A stretch of DNA of 28,697 nucleotides, taken from Nymphaea colorata (Eukaryota; Streptophyta; Magnoliopsida; Nymphaeales; Nymphaeaceae). Shown piece after piece: positions 10,684 through 19,656 of this stretch. The notes beneath the pieces were generated by a model. It ran no database searches. It was not told the DNA's origin and worked only from the letters and a program-made list of their open reading frames with translations. Position numbers and translations under genes: made by a program. Positions within the stretch are counted from its first letter, which is position 1, and every line of letters begins with the position of its first letter. The stretch covers positions 1 through 28,697 of the forward strand of contig NW_022205128.1 in the NCBI RefSeq assembly GCF_008831285.2. Reading direction: 5' to 3'.

Positions 10684-11345
10684 ATGAAACCTCTCGGCAA
10701 GATGAAAAGCAAAAACGAGGAGGATTTCGATTACCTCCAAAAAATCATAATCATCGGAGATTCAGGCGTCGGCAAGAGCAACATTTTACTCCGATACAGT
10801 TAGGGCAAATTCGTAGAGAACTACATGATGACCATCGGCATCAATTATGTATTTAAAGTCATCTCACTGCAAGGAATCAAAATCAAATTGCAGATCTGGG
10901 ACACCGCTGGCCAGGACAAGTACAAAACTATCACGCAAAATTACTACCGCAATAGCCAAGGAGTATTGATCGTCTTCTCAATCGATTCTCGCGATTCCTT
11001 CTACTCCGTCAGTAGCTCTCATCTAATCAAGGAAACTGGATATAAGACCTCTCCCAAACAGTAACTGAGTCCACGCAAGTGATCATAGTCGGAAATAAAA
11101 AGGACCTTTAGAATAAACGAGTCGTAACTTTCGAGGAAGCCAGCGAATTCGCTAATAGATTTGGCTTTAAGTATGCGGAATGCAGTGCCAAAAGCGGAGA
11201 CTCAGTTTAGGAAGTCTTCCAAGAACTTGCACTCATGATGAAAGAAAAAATTATCGATGTGGCCACCACAGTCGAAGAATAGCATGTCAAGCTTGTTGGA
11301 AATGCACGATCATAACTAAGAAAACGGTGTTGTAATTCTCAGTGA
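10684..11345 (+). CDS. Rab-family small GTPase
   Basis: A Rab-type GTP-binding switch for vesicle traffic. With the 20-nt intron at 11012-11031 removed it is 213 residues. All boxes are visible: [12 protein letters not shown] (P-loop), the switch-I Thr in [21 protein letters not shown] (DTAGQ intact, with Asp where most Rabs have Glu), VGNKKDL and ECSAKSG. The spliced joint gives SFYSVRNWIEDL, the usual Rab Trp segment. The C-terminus RKRCCNSQ is a double-cysteine geranylgeranylation motif. Two TAG codons fall at DLENKRVV and SVEEVF, where Rabs carry Glu. The start could also be ATG 10702. The subfamily is not assigned. Confidence 0.93.
11012..11031 (+). other. 20-nt intron in Rab gene
   Basis: GTAGCTCTCATCTAATCAAG. 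It restores the conserved NWIEDL segment and shows a CTAAT element ahead of the 3' splice site. Confidence 0.9.
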
Positions 11346-11486
11346 TAACTGTTATTCTCCATCACTAAAATACATATCTTTCACGAGCAAATTATCCCCC
11401 ATTTGTATGCTTACTCTTTGCATATATATAAGTTTTTATGGAAATGATGGTAATTCTGTTTTAATTTGAGATTTTTTATAAAATAT

Positions 11487-13410
11487 ATGTAAGAACAGCT
11501 AAGCCAAGGAGCCCTAGCCAGTGATATCGAGGAATATTTCCCGCGCAACAACGTCGAGATCATCAACAACAGCATCGCCAACACGGACATCAAGACCATG
11601 CACGATAAGATAGAAAAATATGATGAGCTTGATTCATAACAAAGGTAGACAGCACCTAATTTAGACGAAATATCGCCAGGAACCTTCCTATCATGATCTA
11701 ACAGATGGGAATAGAAGGCCTTTCTCTCTTGAGACCACTCATGAACAAAATTGTACTTTTGACCTCATCAAGACCAAAGATAAAGACGACATTTCACGCA
11801 TATTGCTTGATAAGATGTCCGAAACAGGAAAACAGCTTCAAAAATTGCCTGACTTTGAGGAAAATATAAAAAATTTACTCATTCCCATACTCAACTTTTA
11901 CCTCAACCTCAATCAGCTCGACGTAGATCATACCTAATCAAGATTAAAGAGCAAGCAGGAAAAGAATTGAGCGTATTGGCCCACCACCTCAACGATAAAG
12001 ATAGAGGAAATTACGTCCTGAAGCATGTGATTGAAATGGCTCATGACGATGATAGCGAGGATAACCGCATCGTTGCTGTGCAGCTCTTTAGTAGCATGAG
12101 TTAATGCTTCGGCAAAAATTTGTGTGAGCAGTTTATCGGACTCGAAATCCTTTCTCTAGGCGAGGACATTAGCTTCAAGGTCAGAAAAGAAGCAATTAAA
12201 CAATTGCCAATCATTGCCAAACTCGTTAACAATCAATTTTTTGCAAGACTGTTTTCCTTTTACCAAGCCAAAGCCAAGGACAATAGCAACTGGGCTATCA
12301 GAAAGGCTTGCGTTGATATCATACTAGAAATGGGCCAGCTTTGTAGTAAGTAAGAAAGAGAAGGGCCTTTGACTGATTCCATGATTGGATTACTAAAGGA
12401 CGGCAATAAGTGGGTCAGAATTTCAGCCTATAAATCTTTGGGTCCCTTCATTTACCAGCTCAAGAATCAGAAGCTTCACCCTTAGCTCTTGAAGGAGTTC
12501 TGCAGGATGACAGATAACGATGTTAATTCTTTGAGCAAAGATAATTAAATCATCTATAGCTGTGCCTTCAACTTCCCAGCAGTCTTGGATGCAGTCGGTA
12601 AGGAAAAATGGGAAACTGAGCTTTGGAAAGTGTACGAAAAACTGCTAAAAAACCAAGATAAACGCATCAAGCAAACTTTGAGTGAAAGTTTACATGAGAT
12701 TGCCAAGTTAGTTGGTTAGTCACTTACATAAAAATATTTGTTCAAAGTAGTTGACATGTTCTTCAAAGACAAAAACGACGAAATTAAGTTAGGAGTTATC
12801 AAGCATATGGCTTAAATCATGAGAGTATTAAGCGAGTCCAAAAGGGAGAGTTTGATTGGTGTTTTTGAATAATTCCAAAAGACCAAAAAAAATGGAGAAT
12901 TCGTTAATGCATCAGCAAGCAGCTAGGCCAAATACTCTAAATATACAAGCCTTAGATAATCTTTGAGTATGTTGTTCCTATTTTGCTCAAATTTTGCTCA
13001 GATACCGTTAGCTCTGTAAGGGACTAAGCCGCACACGAAGTCGCAGATTTCATATAAAAACTCAATGGACAGGAAGGATTAATCCTCGGAATGATTTAGT
13101 CTGTCAAAGCTTTCGGCACTTCTCCGAAATATACCCAACGCCAATCGTAAAGCATCATTTATCTTAGATTCTTAATCATGTGCTAAAAGCTAATGAATAA
13201 TCCCGAGCTTTTCAAGGAAAACTTTTTAGACATAATGTCTCACTATCCAATGACAAAGTGGTCAACGTTAAGCTCGTCCTCGCCGAAACAGTCAAGAAGC
13301 ATTGGCAAAAGCAGGGTCATTTATGCAATCTTGAAAAATTTGTGGAGCTGAAGAAAAAGCTAGAGAGTGATCCAGACGATGAGGTCCGTAGCGTCTTTGA
13401 GGACATCTGA
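11487..13410 (+). CDS. PPP4R1: HEAT-repeat PP4 regulatory subunit 1-like protein
   Basis: An all-helical HEAT-repeat scaffold resembling PPP4R1/PP2A-A, which positions a PP4/PP2A catalytic subunit. ATG 11487 is followed at once by TAA (Glu). Repeats include ISFKVRKEAIKQLPIIAKL, NWAIRKACVDIILEM and NKWVRISAYKSLGPFI (human PPP4R1: RWVRQAAFQSLGPFI), AFNFPAVLDAVGKEKW, SSVRDEAAHEVADFI and VVNVKLVLAETVKKHW. Four 20-nt introns and one 21-nt intron are supported. One frame change near 13250 (HYP/NDKVV) has no intron solution and looks like a lost base. It spans about 607 residues and ends at TGA 13408-13410, only 65 bp before the GGGGTT array. Confidence 0.85.
11645..11664 (+). other. 20-nt intron in PPP4R1-like gene
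   Basis: GTAGACAGCACCTAATTTAG. Removal gives DSEQRRNIARNLPIM. Confidence 0.85.
11753..11772 (+). other. 20-nt intron in PPP4R1-like gene
   Basis: GTACTTTTGACCTCATCAAG. Removal joins PLMNKI to TKDKDDIS. Confidence 0.8.
11923..11942 (+). other. 20-nt intron in PPP4R1-like gene
   Basis: GTAGATCATACCTAATCAAG. Removal joins LNQLD to IKEQAGKEL. It has a CCTAAT element. Confidence 0.85.
12903..12922 (+). other. 20-nt intron in PPP4R1-like gene
   Basis: GTTAATGCATCAGCAAGCAG. Removal joins KKNGEF to LGQILEIYKPEIIFEYV. Confidence 0.85.
13147..13167 (+). other. Probable 21-nt intron in PPP4R1-like gene
   Basis: It starts GTAAAGC and ends ATCTTAG. It is in frame (7 codons), so splicing is inferred from its borders and from the better HEAT pattern RQSFLIMCEKL. 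Confidence 0.5.
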
Positions 13411-13472
13411 TGAATATTATATTGTGTATATGATGAGTATTAAGTATTTCATGTTTCAAAATCATATATGCT

Positions 13473-15133
13473 TCAGGGGTTGGGGTTGGGGTTGGGGTTG
13501 GGGTTATACCCAAGCTTGCGGTAGTAGTGCCTAGTTCCGACTCCAGAAATGACTGCGACCTTGTTTGAACCATGCTCCTGCTTGGCAATCCTCTCAGCTT
13601 CTTCCATCAACATTGTACCGTAACCTTGATGCTGGAATTTGTTAGGATCCCTTGTGTGGATCGGCACAACAGATCCGTAAACATGAAGTTCTCTAACCAA
13701 GGAACATTCTGGCCCAAGCTCCGGTCTAAAGGTGTTTGGTCCACACTTCCTCAATCTGAGCAGACCGACGAGAATGTCTTGCTTTGGATCTTCATAGGAG
13801 ATGAATGTTTCCCAGCCTTAATTGGCGACATAGTCTCTTCTAATCAGCTCAATGTTCTCTGGCTTTATCTTGAAATGCACCTCCTTGATACCCACTTCTC
13901 TGGTTCGAACATCGCGGCAAGGCACATTCATTTCACGCATTTTAGCGAGAGCCAATTCTCTCAAATTTCCCTTCTCGACTCCAGATGTCACCAAAGGCAT
14001 AGGAATGTCTCTTTGGACACGGTAGACTCTTACCCATGGTGGGACCAAAGCCAAGAGCTTAGCAACAATCTCCACAAGATCGTTTGGATGATAGTTTTTA
14101 TACTTTCCGTTTTTCCAAAGCTCGTAAAGTCCAGTTCCTCTGATCACCAGGGTTGGGTATATCTTGACTCCATCGGGTCGAAAGGCAGGATTTTCGAAGA
14201 ACTATCTAAAGCTTTCCAAATCTCTCTCCACTCCCATGTTGGGCAAGTCAGGCATCATATGGGTGACTACCTTATATGCGCAGTCTTTGGCCAATGCGAA
14301 TGTCTTCTTAACGGCCTCGATTGTGTGTCCTCTATTAGTATCTCTGGCAATATCTTCGTAGATGCTCTGTACTCCGATTTCAAGTCTTGTGCATCCATAT
14401 GAGAGCAAATCTGAAAGATGCCTTTTTCCACAAAAATCAGGTCTAGTTTCAATAGTAATTCCGATGCACTTGGCCTTGCTTTGCTCTGAGAACTGGACTG
14501 CTTCCTGATGAGTTGTTGAGACATGTCCACTTAAGGCATCATGGAGATTTCGAATGAAATAATCCCGATAGTCTTCATCTAAAGACATGAAGGTTCCACC
14601 CATGATAATGAACTCCACCTTATCGACATCGTGACCAATCTTCTTCAGTGTTCCACCCTATCTCTGGTTTGAATGTAAGGATTATAACGCGCCCTGATAG
14701 CTCTCATTGATGTTGGCTCATATCCTGTATAAGATTGAGTCGAGTATTCGAAATCGGAGTCTGGTCCTCCAGGGCAATAGATGCAGATGTTTCCTGTGGT
14801 TGCAATATGCGGCACCTATGAGGTTTGCACATAACAGCGACAACAGCAATACCACTAGCAGTCCTGACTGGCTTTGCCTTAAGGAGGGGGGTCAGTTTGT
14901 TCTTATAGTTATCAGGGAGTGCGCTGATGATTTCCACAGTTTGGTGCCTTGGGGACTCGATTCTTCTTAGTTACATCATGGATGAGCGTATTGAGGACGA
15001 TCTTTTATCTCTTCTCGTAGCTTTCGATCAGCTTCGTGATGATTTCTGTTATGTTTTTGAGAAAGAGCACGTTCTCATCGACCTTGCTCTTGGCCTTCTT
15101 GTTGGGCTTACTCGATGCAGGATTCTCAATCAT
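13473..15133 (-). CDS. ELP3: Elongator catalytic subunit ELP3, 3' end replaced by telomere repeat
   Basis: Elp3 is the radical-SAM/acetyl-CoA enzyme of Elongator that makes cm5U-type wobble modifications in tRNA. It starts at ATG 15131-15133 ([13 protein letters not shown]). The radical-SAM core with Cys ([22 protein letters not shown]), [43 protein letters not shown] and the GNAT part ([35 protein letters not shown]) are all very close to human. After LGY the normal ELxGPYMxK end is missing; instead (NP)5 encoded by the GGGGTT array leads to a TGA at 13473-13475. Three single-base breaks occur without intron solution: a lost C in RC/PHI near 14812, a lost base in RVEQ/LKK near 14649, and an extra A near 14943. 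It is either a damaged copy or poor sequence near a chimeric join. Confidence 0.93.
13476..13505. repeat. Interstitial telomere-type array (GGGGTT)5
   Basis: There are five perfect GGGGTT units. On the plus strand this is the orientation of a right chromosome end for the DNA to its left. Non-telomeric ELP3 coding DNA follows directly (ATACCCAAGC). See the findings for the interpretation. Confidence 0.97.
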
Positions 15134-15191
15134 ATCAACACTTATAATTTTCTTTTATATAAGTCAAAGTTCTTATATTATACGTACACTA

Positions 15192-16324
15192 TCATAATTT
15201 CTCGCATTTGGAGCCTTGCTTTGAACATACTGGCGTCGGTGGAGATTAATTTGGATCTTTTACTATTTTTTTTGTTTAGCTCTAGAGTACGGTTTGGTAG
15301 ACGTTTTTCAAGTTTTTCTATACTCTGTTCAGTTCGAGGAATCTTAGCTTGTTGACCTTTGATAAGGCAAGGAAATCACCATATTTGTGCTAAAATTGCC
15401 CAAATCACAGATAAAATTGGAGACTTCAGCTGGTTCCTTCTTCGTAAACACAGAGAACTTATTCTTTAAACGAGGCACTAGCTAGGTTGACAGTTTTTAG
15501 ACGATTGAAGATTAGATTTCTTTTGCTTTTTGTGTATTTTTTTGAATCAATATCTCCTCTACATATTTGCAAAACTCTTCCAATTCTTCCTCCTGGATAA
15601 AATAAAAAATGTCCTTTCCTTTCTCTATCTTGAACCTCAATTTCTCTTTAATGACCTTCTGGTTCTTCTCGAATTCGAATTCCTCCTGAAGGGTATACAA
15701 ACTTTTGCTGATATTTTTCATGAAGATGTCTTTCATGTAGGGTCGACGGTTATCGCAATAATTTAATACCCATTCATTTATTTTAAGTCGGTATAGCCAA
15801 GTTCCCTGAGCAATTTCACTTTGTTGTAAATGGCGTCGACAATACAGCACATTTCTCGAATACTTCTGGCTACATCAGCTATCTTTATTGGCGTTATTTC
15901 TTGCATCGAGAGGACTTCAAACTGAGGCAAGGCTCAGTAGCAGTCCTTTTGTGGGCTCTGGTGCTCTTGCAAGAGATGTTCCTTAGGTGGTTTTTAAGAA
16001 TATCTATCTATATGACTGCATCACTGCTTTTTCTAATCGGATTATTCTTTGGCTTTTCCTGAAAAGGCACTCGCAACCTCTTCCACGAAAGTCTTTTGAT
16101 AGCATTTATCACCTCTTCGAGTACTTTGGACCTGATCCTTTGTGATCAAACTGGCTTGAAAACCTTAGATGGTACTTGTATTTCTCTTGATCACTGAGCA
16201 AATTTTGGCTCCTGTTCTGGACGTGCAGGGCATCGCTTGTTTGCCGCTTAATGAGTTTGAACCTGCTGTAGTCTGCAGATTGCTCCAAAAACTCTGTCCT
16301 TAGGGTGTGCTTCCTTAGCCGCAT
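15192..16324 (-). CDS. Unknown protein, several short introns and one in-frame TGA
   Basis: It starts at ATG 16322-16324 (MRLRKHTLRTEFLEQSADYS) and ends at TGA 15192-15194 after SPPTPVCSKQGSKCEKL, 58 bp before the ELP3 start, in tandem on the minus strand. Introns of 26 nt (16138-16163) and 23 nt (15357-15379) are well supported. The part around VLEEVINAIKRLSWK and the part DVARSIREMCCIVDAIYNK look clearly coding, as does EEFEFEKNQKVIKEKLRF. Between them a 17-nt GT..AG (about 16007-16023) gives a good frame (KPPKEHLLQEHQSPQ) but runs into TGA at 15934-15936. Near 15773 either a lost A or a 14-nt intron is needed. There are no motifs I recognise. Confidence 0.6.
15357..15379 (-). other. 23-nt intron
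   Basis: On the minus strand it starts GTGATTTCC and ends TATCAAAG. It joins NFSTNM to VNKLRFLEL. Confidence 0.65.
16138..16163 (-). other. 26-nt intron
   Basis: On the minus strand it starts GTTTTCAAG and ends ATCACAAAG. It joins KYKYHLR to IRSKVLEEV and avoids a TGA. Confidence 0.7.
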
Positions 16325-17262
16325 TTAAGTGATAGAAAACTTAAATGGAATATCAATTTTAAACTAGTTATCATATGTGCAATAACCCTCATAAGAAATA
16401 TACCAAATTCTATCAATGGTCTCATGGATATCAACGATTTTACTATTGATTTATGCTTATTTATCACTTGTTCTTTATTGATATAAAACCGTACATTTCT
16501 GATGGATTTTTTCAAAAAAGTGACATTTTTGCTTCCTCATTTCTCTCATGCTTGATAGGTATTGATTGATATATATTTAATGTATTTGCTTTTGTTTATA
16601 TGAAAGACCCCAGCGAACCGGGGTTTGAAAAATTAATAAGCCACATTGATAAACCTAATTCACGGTAATCTTTAGTAAAAGGCGAAAAATTAGCTCGCTA
16701 TGAATTAGGCTCTGTGATAAAAAAAGTCCTTTTTAAACCTCTATTACTAATCCGATTCCGCATATCGCGATCGGTAGATAATACTCTAATAATTTCTCAT
16801 AATATTTTCTTAAGTTGGAAGCCGATACGAATGCAGAAACTTTTGCATCTGATCGATAATAGTCCCTCCTCATCGATAGCTTCCTTTATCATACATTAGG
16901 CGTTAAGAATGATGCTTCGTTGATGGTGATGGAGATGATGATGGATACGGGGTGCTTCCATGTTGCTTACTGAGGGCCAAATCCGATGCTAGGCGGAAGC
17001 ATTTATTAAAAGATAGCTTAATATGCCACAATCACTGCAAAATCCATACTTTATTTGCCCATAGATATGCCACGATGATCCTCCATATCTCCACCAAGGC
17101 CCAAATTCCCCAAAGCTGCTCGGAGGCAGTTGCTTGATTTATTTACTATGTCAGTCAAGCATTAGAATCCCCAAGCTAGCGATTGGCGTGGCAGGGCGGC
17201 TCCATATTTTATAAGAGATTCGCATGGATTGGGTATGAACGATTCGACTATAATTTTAATAT
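16325..17262. other. Gene-poor 0.9-kb interval
   Basis: This interval is mostly AT-rich. A perfect 5-bp hairpin with ACCCC/GGGGT arms lies at 16607-16624. A short GGTGATGGAGATGATGATGG-type simple stretch lies at about 16922-16945. No tRNA could be folded with confidence. A small minus-strand frame is listed separately. Apart from that I see nothing convincing. Confidence 0.5.
16660..16848 (-). CDS. Possible 62-residue minus-strand ORF or terminal exon
   Basis: On the minus strand, ATG 16846-16848 to TGA 16660-16662 reads MQKFLHSYRLPTEENIMRNY and continues with YAESDEEERFKKDFFYHRAE, using several TAA/TAG as Glu. The composition is protein-like, but the frame upstream is closed by TGA and no longer gene could be built. 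It may be the last exon of something running in from about 17000, or chance. Confidence 0.35.
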
Positions 17263-17955
17263 ATGAGCGTACGGAGGGGACGTAGGAAGCAGGTGGTTAA
17301 TTTAGTCAACGAGGAGGAGGAAAGGGCCAACAGAGGCTCTTCGAAATTTCGTATTTTGAGGAGGAGAAGCCCTTTGACGAGTCCCACATCCTGCTCGCCA
17401 ATAGGGACAGATAGACTTAGTCGATCCCGGGCAAGACTGCCAAGATGAGCATCACCAACGACATCAGGAAAAAGAAATCACACAGTTTGGGCGTGAGAGG
17501 AGGGGACAGACGCACCCCGAAAAGCGAGTCTTCCTCAGAGATGGAAGGCATTTATTTTTGCAGACGCTGGACGAAGCTGCCCAAATCGTCAATACTCTCC
17601 AAAGCAATCGGGTATTCGTGGGGAACAAAAACGCACTGATAACAGTGCAAGAGAGTAGGCATCGGACAGGCAGTCCATAATATCCCCCAATAAAAAACGG
17701 ATCGAGACCATGCCTGCAATCAAGCAAAAATCGTATCTGTAGCTTCCCATTAAGGAGAACTCTTCCGTCAAGAAGCTGAAGATAAAAGTGGATTACCCAC
17801 CCACGTATAGGGGATTGAATTATTAGAAGCTGAACTTAGCAGGCCTTTTTACGCACAAAAACGCAGATAGATAGAATTACATAAGGCTGAAGTACAAATT
17901 GAAGAGGGACATATTCAACACCCTCGACTAAAAAATGGCCGCCTATAAGATATGA
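17263..17955 (+). CDS. Unknown 212-residue protein, three mini-introns
   Basis: It begins at ATG 17263 (MSVRRGRRKQVVNL) and ends at TGA 17953-17955. Removing introns of 20 nt (17305-17324), 17 nt (17493-17509) and 17 nt (17588-17604) fuses four frame fragments into one exact 213-codon frame: RLFEISYFEEEKPFDESHI, KSHSLGTHPEKRVFLRDGRH, DEAAQIQSGIRGEQKRTD, then ASDRQSIISPNKKRIETMPA. It is basic and probably partly disordered. No domain is recognised. Without splicing it looks like several small overlapping ORFs. Confidence 0.7.
17305..17324 (+). other. 20-nt purine-rich intron
   Basis: GTCAACGAGGAGGAGGAAAG. Removal joins KQVVNL to GQQRLFEISYF. It shows that introns here need not be AT-rich. Confidence 0.7.
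17493..17509 (+). other. 17-nt intron
   Basis: GTGAGAGGAGGGGACAG. It joins KSHSLG to THPEKRVFLRD. Confidence 0.65.
17588..17604 (+). other. 17-nt intron
   Basis: GTCAATACTCTCCAAAG. It joins LDEAAQI to QSGIRGEQKR. Confidence 0.65.
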
Positions 17956-18066
17956 CTATTTTTTCATGATATTTCTTCTGTTATCTCTGTCTCTCAGCTA
18001 GTTTGGCGATTCTGCAAGGTTGTGTTAAATTATTGATTAATTAGTTGTTATTGACGAGCCTATCGC

Positions 18067-18795
18067 ATGAAGAAGAAAAATTACCCCCATGAGAGACAGG
18101 AGCAGAGCAGCCTGCAGATGGGCAAGGAGGCCAGCCTCAACATCTCACACCAGATGCAGATAAGAAAACCCCTTCCCCAAATGTACTCATACAATCGCAT
18201 ACCCAACACACCTCCCTACCACACCGAACAAATCCCCCTCCCCTCTCACAACTCCATCACCAATATACACCGTCCCCGCATTCGGCAGCACCCGCAGTAT
18301 CTCACCCAGGAAAGCGTGCCCATGCTTCAGGAGCGACTCAAGAGCATCCAAGAGTACTACGAGTTGCTGATAAAATAGTAGAAAGCGAGAAGCAGCGAGC
18401 GTAGCGAGGTCATTCTGGAGGTGATAGACGAGATGCAGGCCGCCCACCTCTAGAAGGTGGATGCGATCCGCAAGCTGATCCTCTAGAGCGAGTAGCAGAA
18501 GCGAGACGTGGGGTTCGTGGACGAGAAGATGACTGAGATCAAGGGCAACATCGAGGACCTCATCGACGAGTCCAACACCCTCAAGATCAAGAACCAGTAG
18601 CTTGAGAAAAAGATCGACCGCAAGAGAAAAGACATCAGGGAGAAGGAGTACGAACTAGAGTAACTGAGCAGGGAGCTGCTGGAGGCGAGGGGAGAACTGT
18701 AGTCCTTCTAGGTCAACAACCTCAAGAACAACAAGATCAATCGCTAGATACTTGAGATCTTCAACTCGGCTAGCAGTCTCACGCAGGACGATTGA
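18067..18795 (+). CDS. 242-residue coiled-coil protein
   Basis: One intact frame from ATG 18067 to TGA 18793-18795 contains about ten TAG/TAA read as Glu, including a TAG TAG pair near 18376. The N-terminal third is polar and Pro/His-rich (SYNRIPNTPPYHTEQIPLPS). From about residue 85 on it is a continuous heptad-like coiled coil (ESVPMLQERLKSIQEYYELL; NQELEKKIDRKRKDIREKEY). Placing Glu at the TAG sites gives canonical e/g charges. There is no signal peptide or TM segment. Function unknown. Its stop is 45 bp from the stop of the convergent secreted-protein gene. Confidence 0.82.
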
Positions 18796-18840
18796 TTTTA
18801 ATATTCCTTGGCAAGCGAGTGTAAGAATAAATAGGCTCTA

Positions 18841-19656
18841 TCATGAGACTGAGGGGAGGATGGTGCACTTGGTGACTGAGTTTGGATCGGATCCGTCTCC
18901 CAGACGCACGAAGGTGTTCACGCGGGGAGAGTTGGTTGCGAAGTCCCACTGGCCGATCACCTGGAACAGACCCACGTAGTTGACGTAGGTGAAGGAGCAG
19001 TAGCAGCCAGAGCCGGGGTTGGACTCGGAGAAATCGAGGGTCTTGGTGTCGGGGGTGAGGTAGTACCAGTATTGCTTCTTGACGAATTGTTCCACCTTTT
19101 GGCAGCTGCTGTGGACTCTGTCGTAGTCCCTTCTGTTCTTGAACCACTTGCTCCTGGCCCATCCTTCAGTGAAGTTGAACTCCTTGCTCTTCTCGTCGTG
19201 GGGGACAAAGTACTCTCCGTCGCCGAGGTTGAGAGAAATCACGAAGGTCTGCACGGTGACGGGAGCGCTGATGGCTGCGTAGTCGGTGCATCCCTCACCC
19301 ACACGCACGAAGGTGTTGATGGTAACGGAGTCGTAGAAGTCGAGGTAGTTGGAGATGGCCAAGAAGGTGCCCACATAGTTCTTGTAGAGATGCAAGTAGA
19401 GGCATCCGTCTTGGGAGTCAATGTGAGCCACGTAGGTCAGGAAGGCTCCAGGAAGGTAGTACCAGTAGGTAGCTCTGATCTGAGCGTCGATGATGGTGGC
19501 AGTCATACTGCGACTCACCGAAACTCGGGAGAGGGGGCTGACTCCGGAAGGAGCAGCGTAGCCGCGAGGGGAGCGACGGTCGTCGGTGTCCACAAGGGTG
19601 CCTGAGAGGGAGAGGTGCGCCAAAGCCAACAGGAGCAGGACTGCGAACAGCTTCAT
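18841..19656 (-). CDS. Secreted protein with an internal duplicated module
   Basis: It is a 271-residue protein. ATG 19654-19656 starts a textbook signal peptide (MKLFAVLLLLALAHLSLSG); an upstream in-frame ATG at 19776 would bury it, so 19656 is chosen. The mature part holds two copies of a module of about 65 residues: YWYYLPG..DGCLYLHLYKNYVG.F..NTFVRVGEG (about residues 62-125) and YWYYLTP..GCYCSFTYVNYVG.F..NTFVRLGDG (about 195-262). Shared Cys, the NYVG turn and NTFVR(V/L)G(E/D)G are kept. No TAA or TAG is used as sense and the third-base GC is high, which suggests high expression. No known domain is recognised; it may be a cortical, granule or stalk secretory protein. Confidence 0.88.
   Translation of the reverse strand: MKLFAVLLLLALAHLSLSGTLVDTDDRRSPRGYAAPSGVSPLSRVSVSRSMTATIIDAQIRATYWYYLPGAFLTYVAHIDSQDGCLYLHLYKNYVGTFLAISNYLDFYDSVTINTFVRVGEGCTDYAAISAPVTVQTFVISLNLGDGEYFVPHDEKSKEFNFTEGWARSKWFKNRRDYDRVHSSCQKVEQFVKKQYWYYLTPDTKTLDFSESNPGSGCYCSFTYVNYVGLFQVIGQWDFATNSPRVNTFVRLGDGSDPNSVTKCTILPSVS

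Noticed and set aside
13572-14402. 276-codon plus-strand ORF
   Set aside because: It is an antisense shadow of ELP3, whose minus-strand conservation is unmistakable.
14795-14845. A 20-nt GT..AG on the minus strand covering VMCKPHR in ELP3
   Set aside because: It would fix the frame but delete a radical-SAM cysteine that is present and conserved. It is a chance GT..AG, which also warns that single 20-mers alone are not proof.
16607-16624. T-arm-like hairpin of a tRNA
   Set aside because: The loop lacks the invariant TTCRA pattern and no acceptor, D or anticodon arms fold around it.
19072-19605. 177-codon plus-strand ORF
   Set aside because: It is antisense to the secreted two-module protein. 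Its Val/Gly/Glu-rich composition is typical of a mirror frame.
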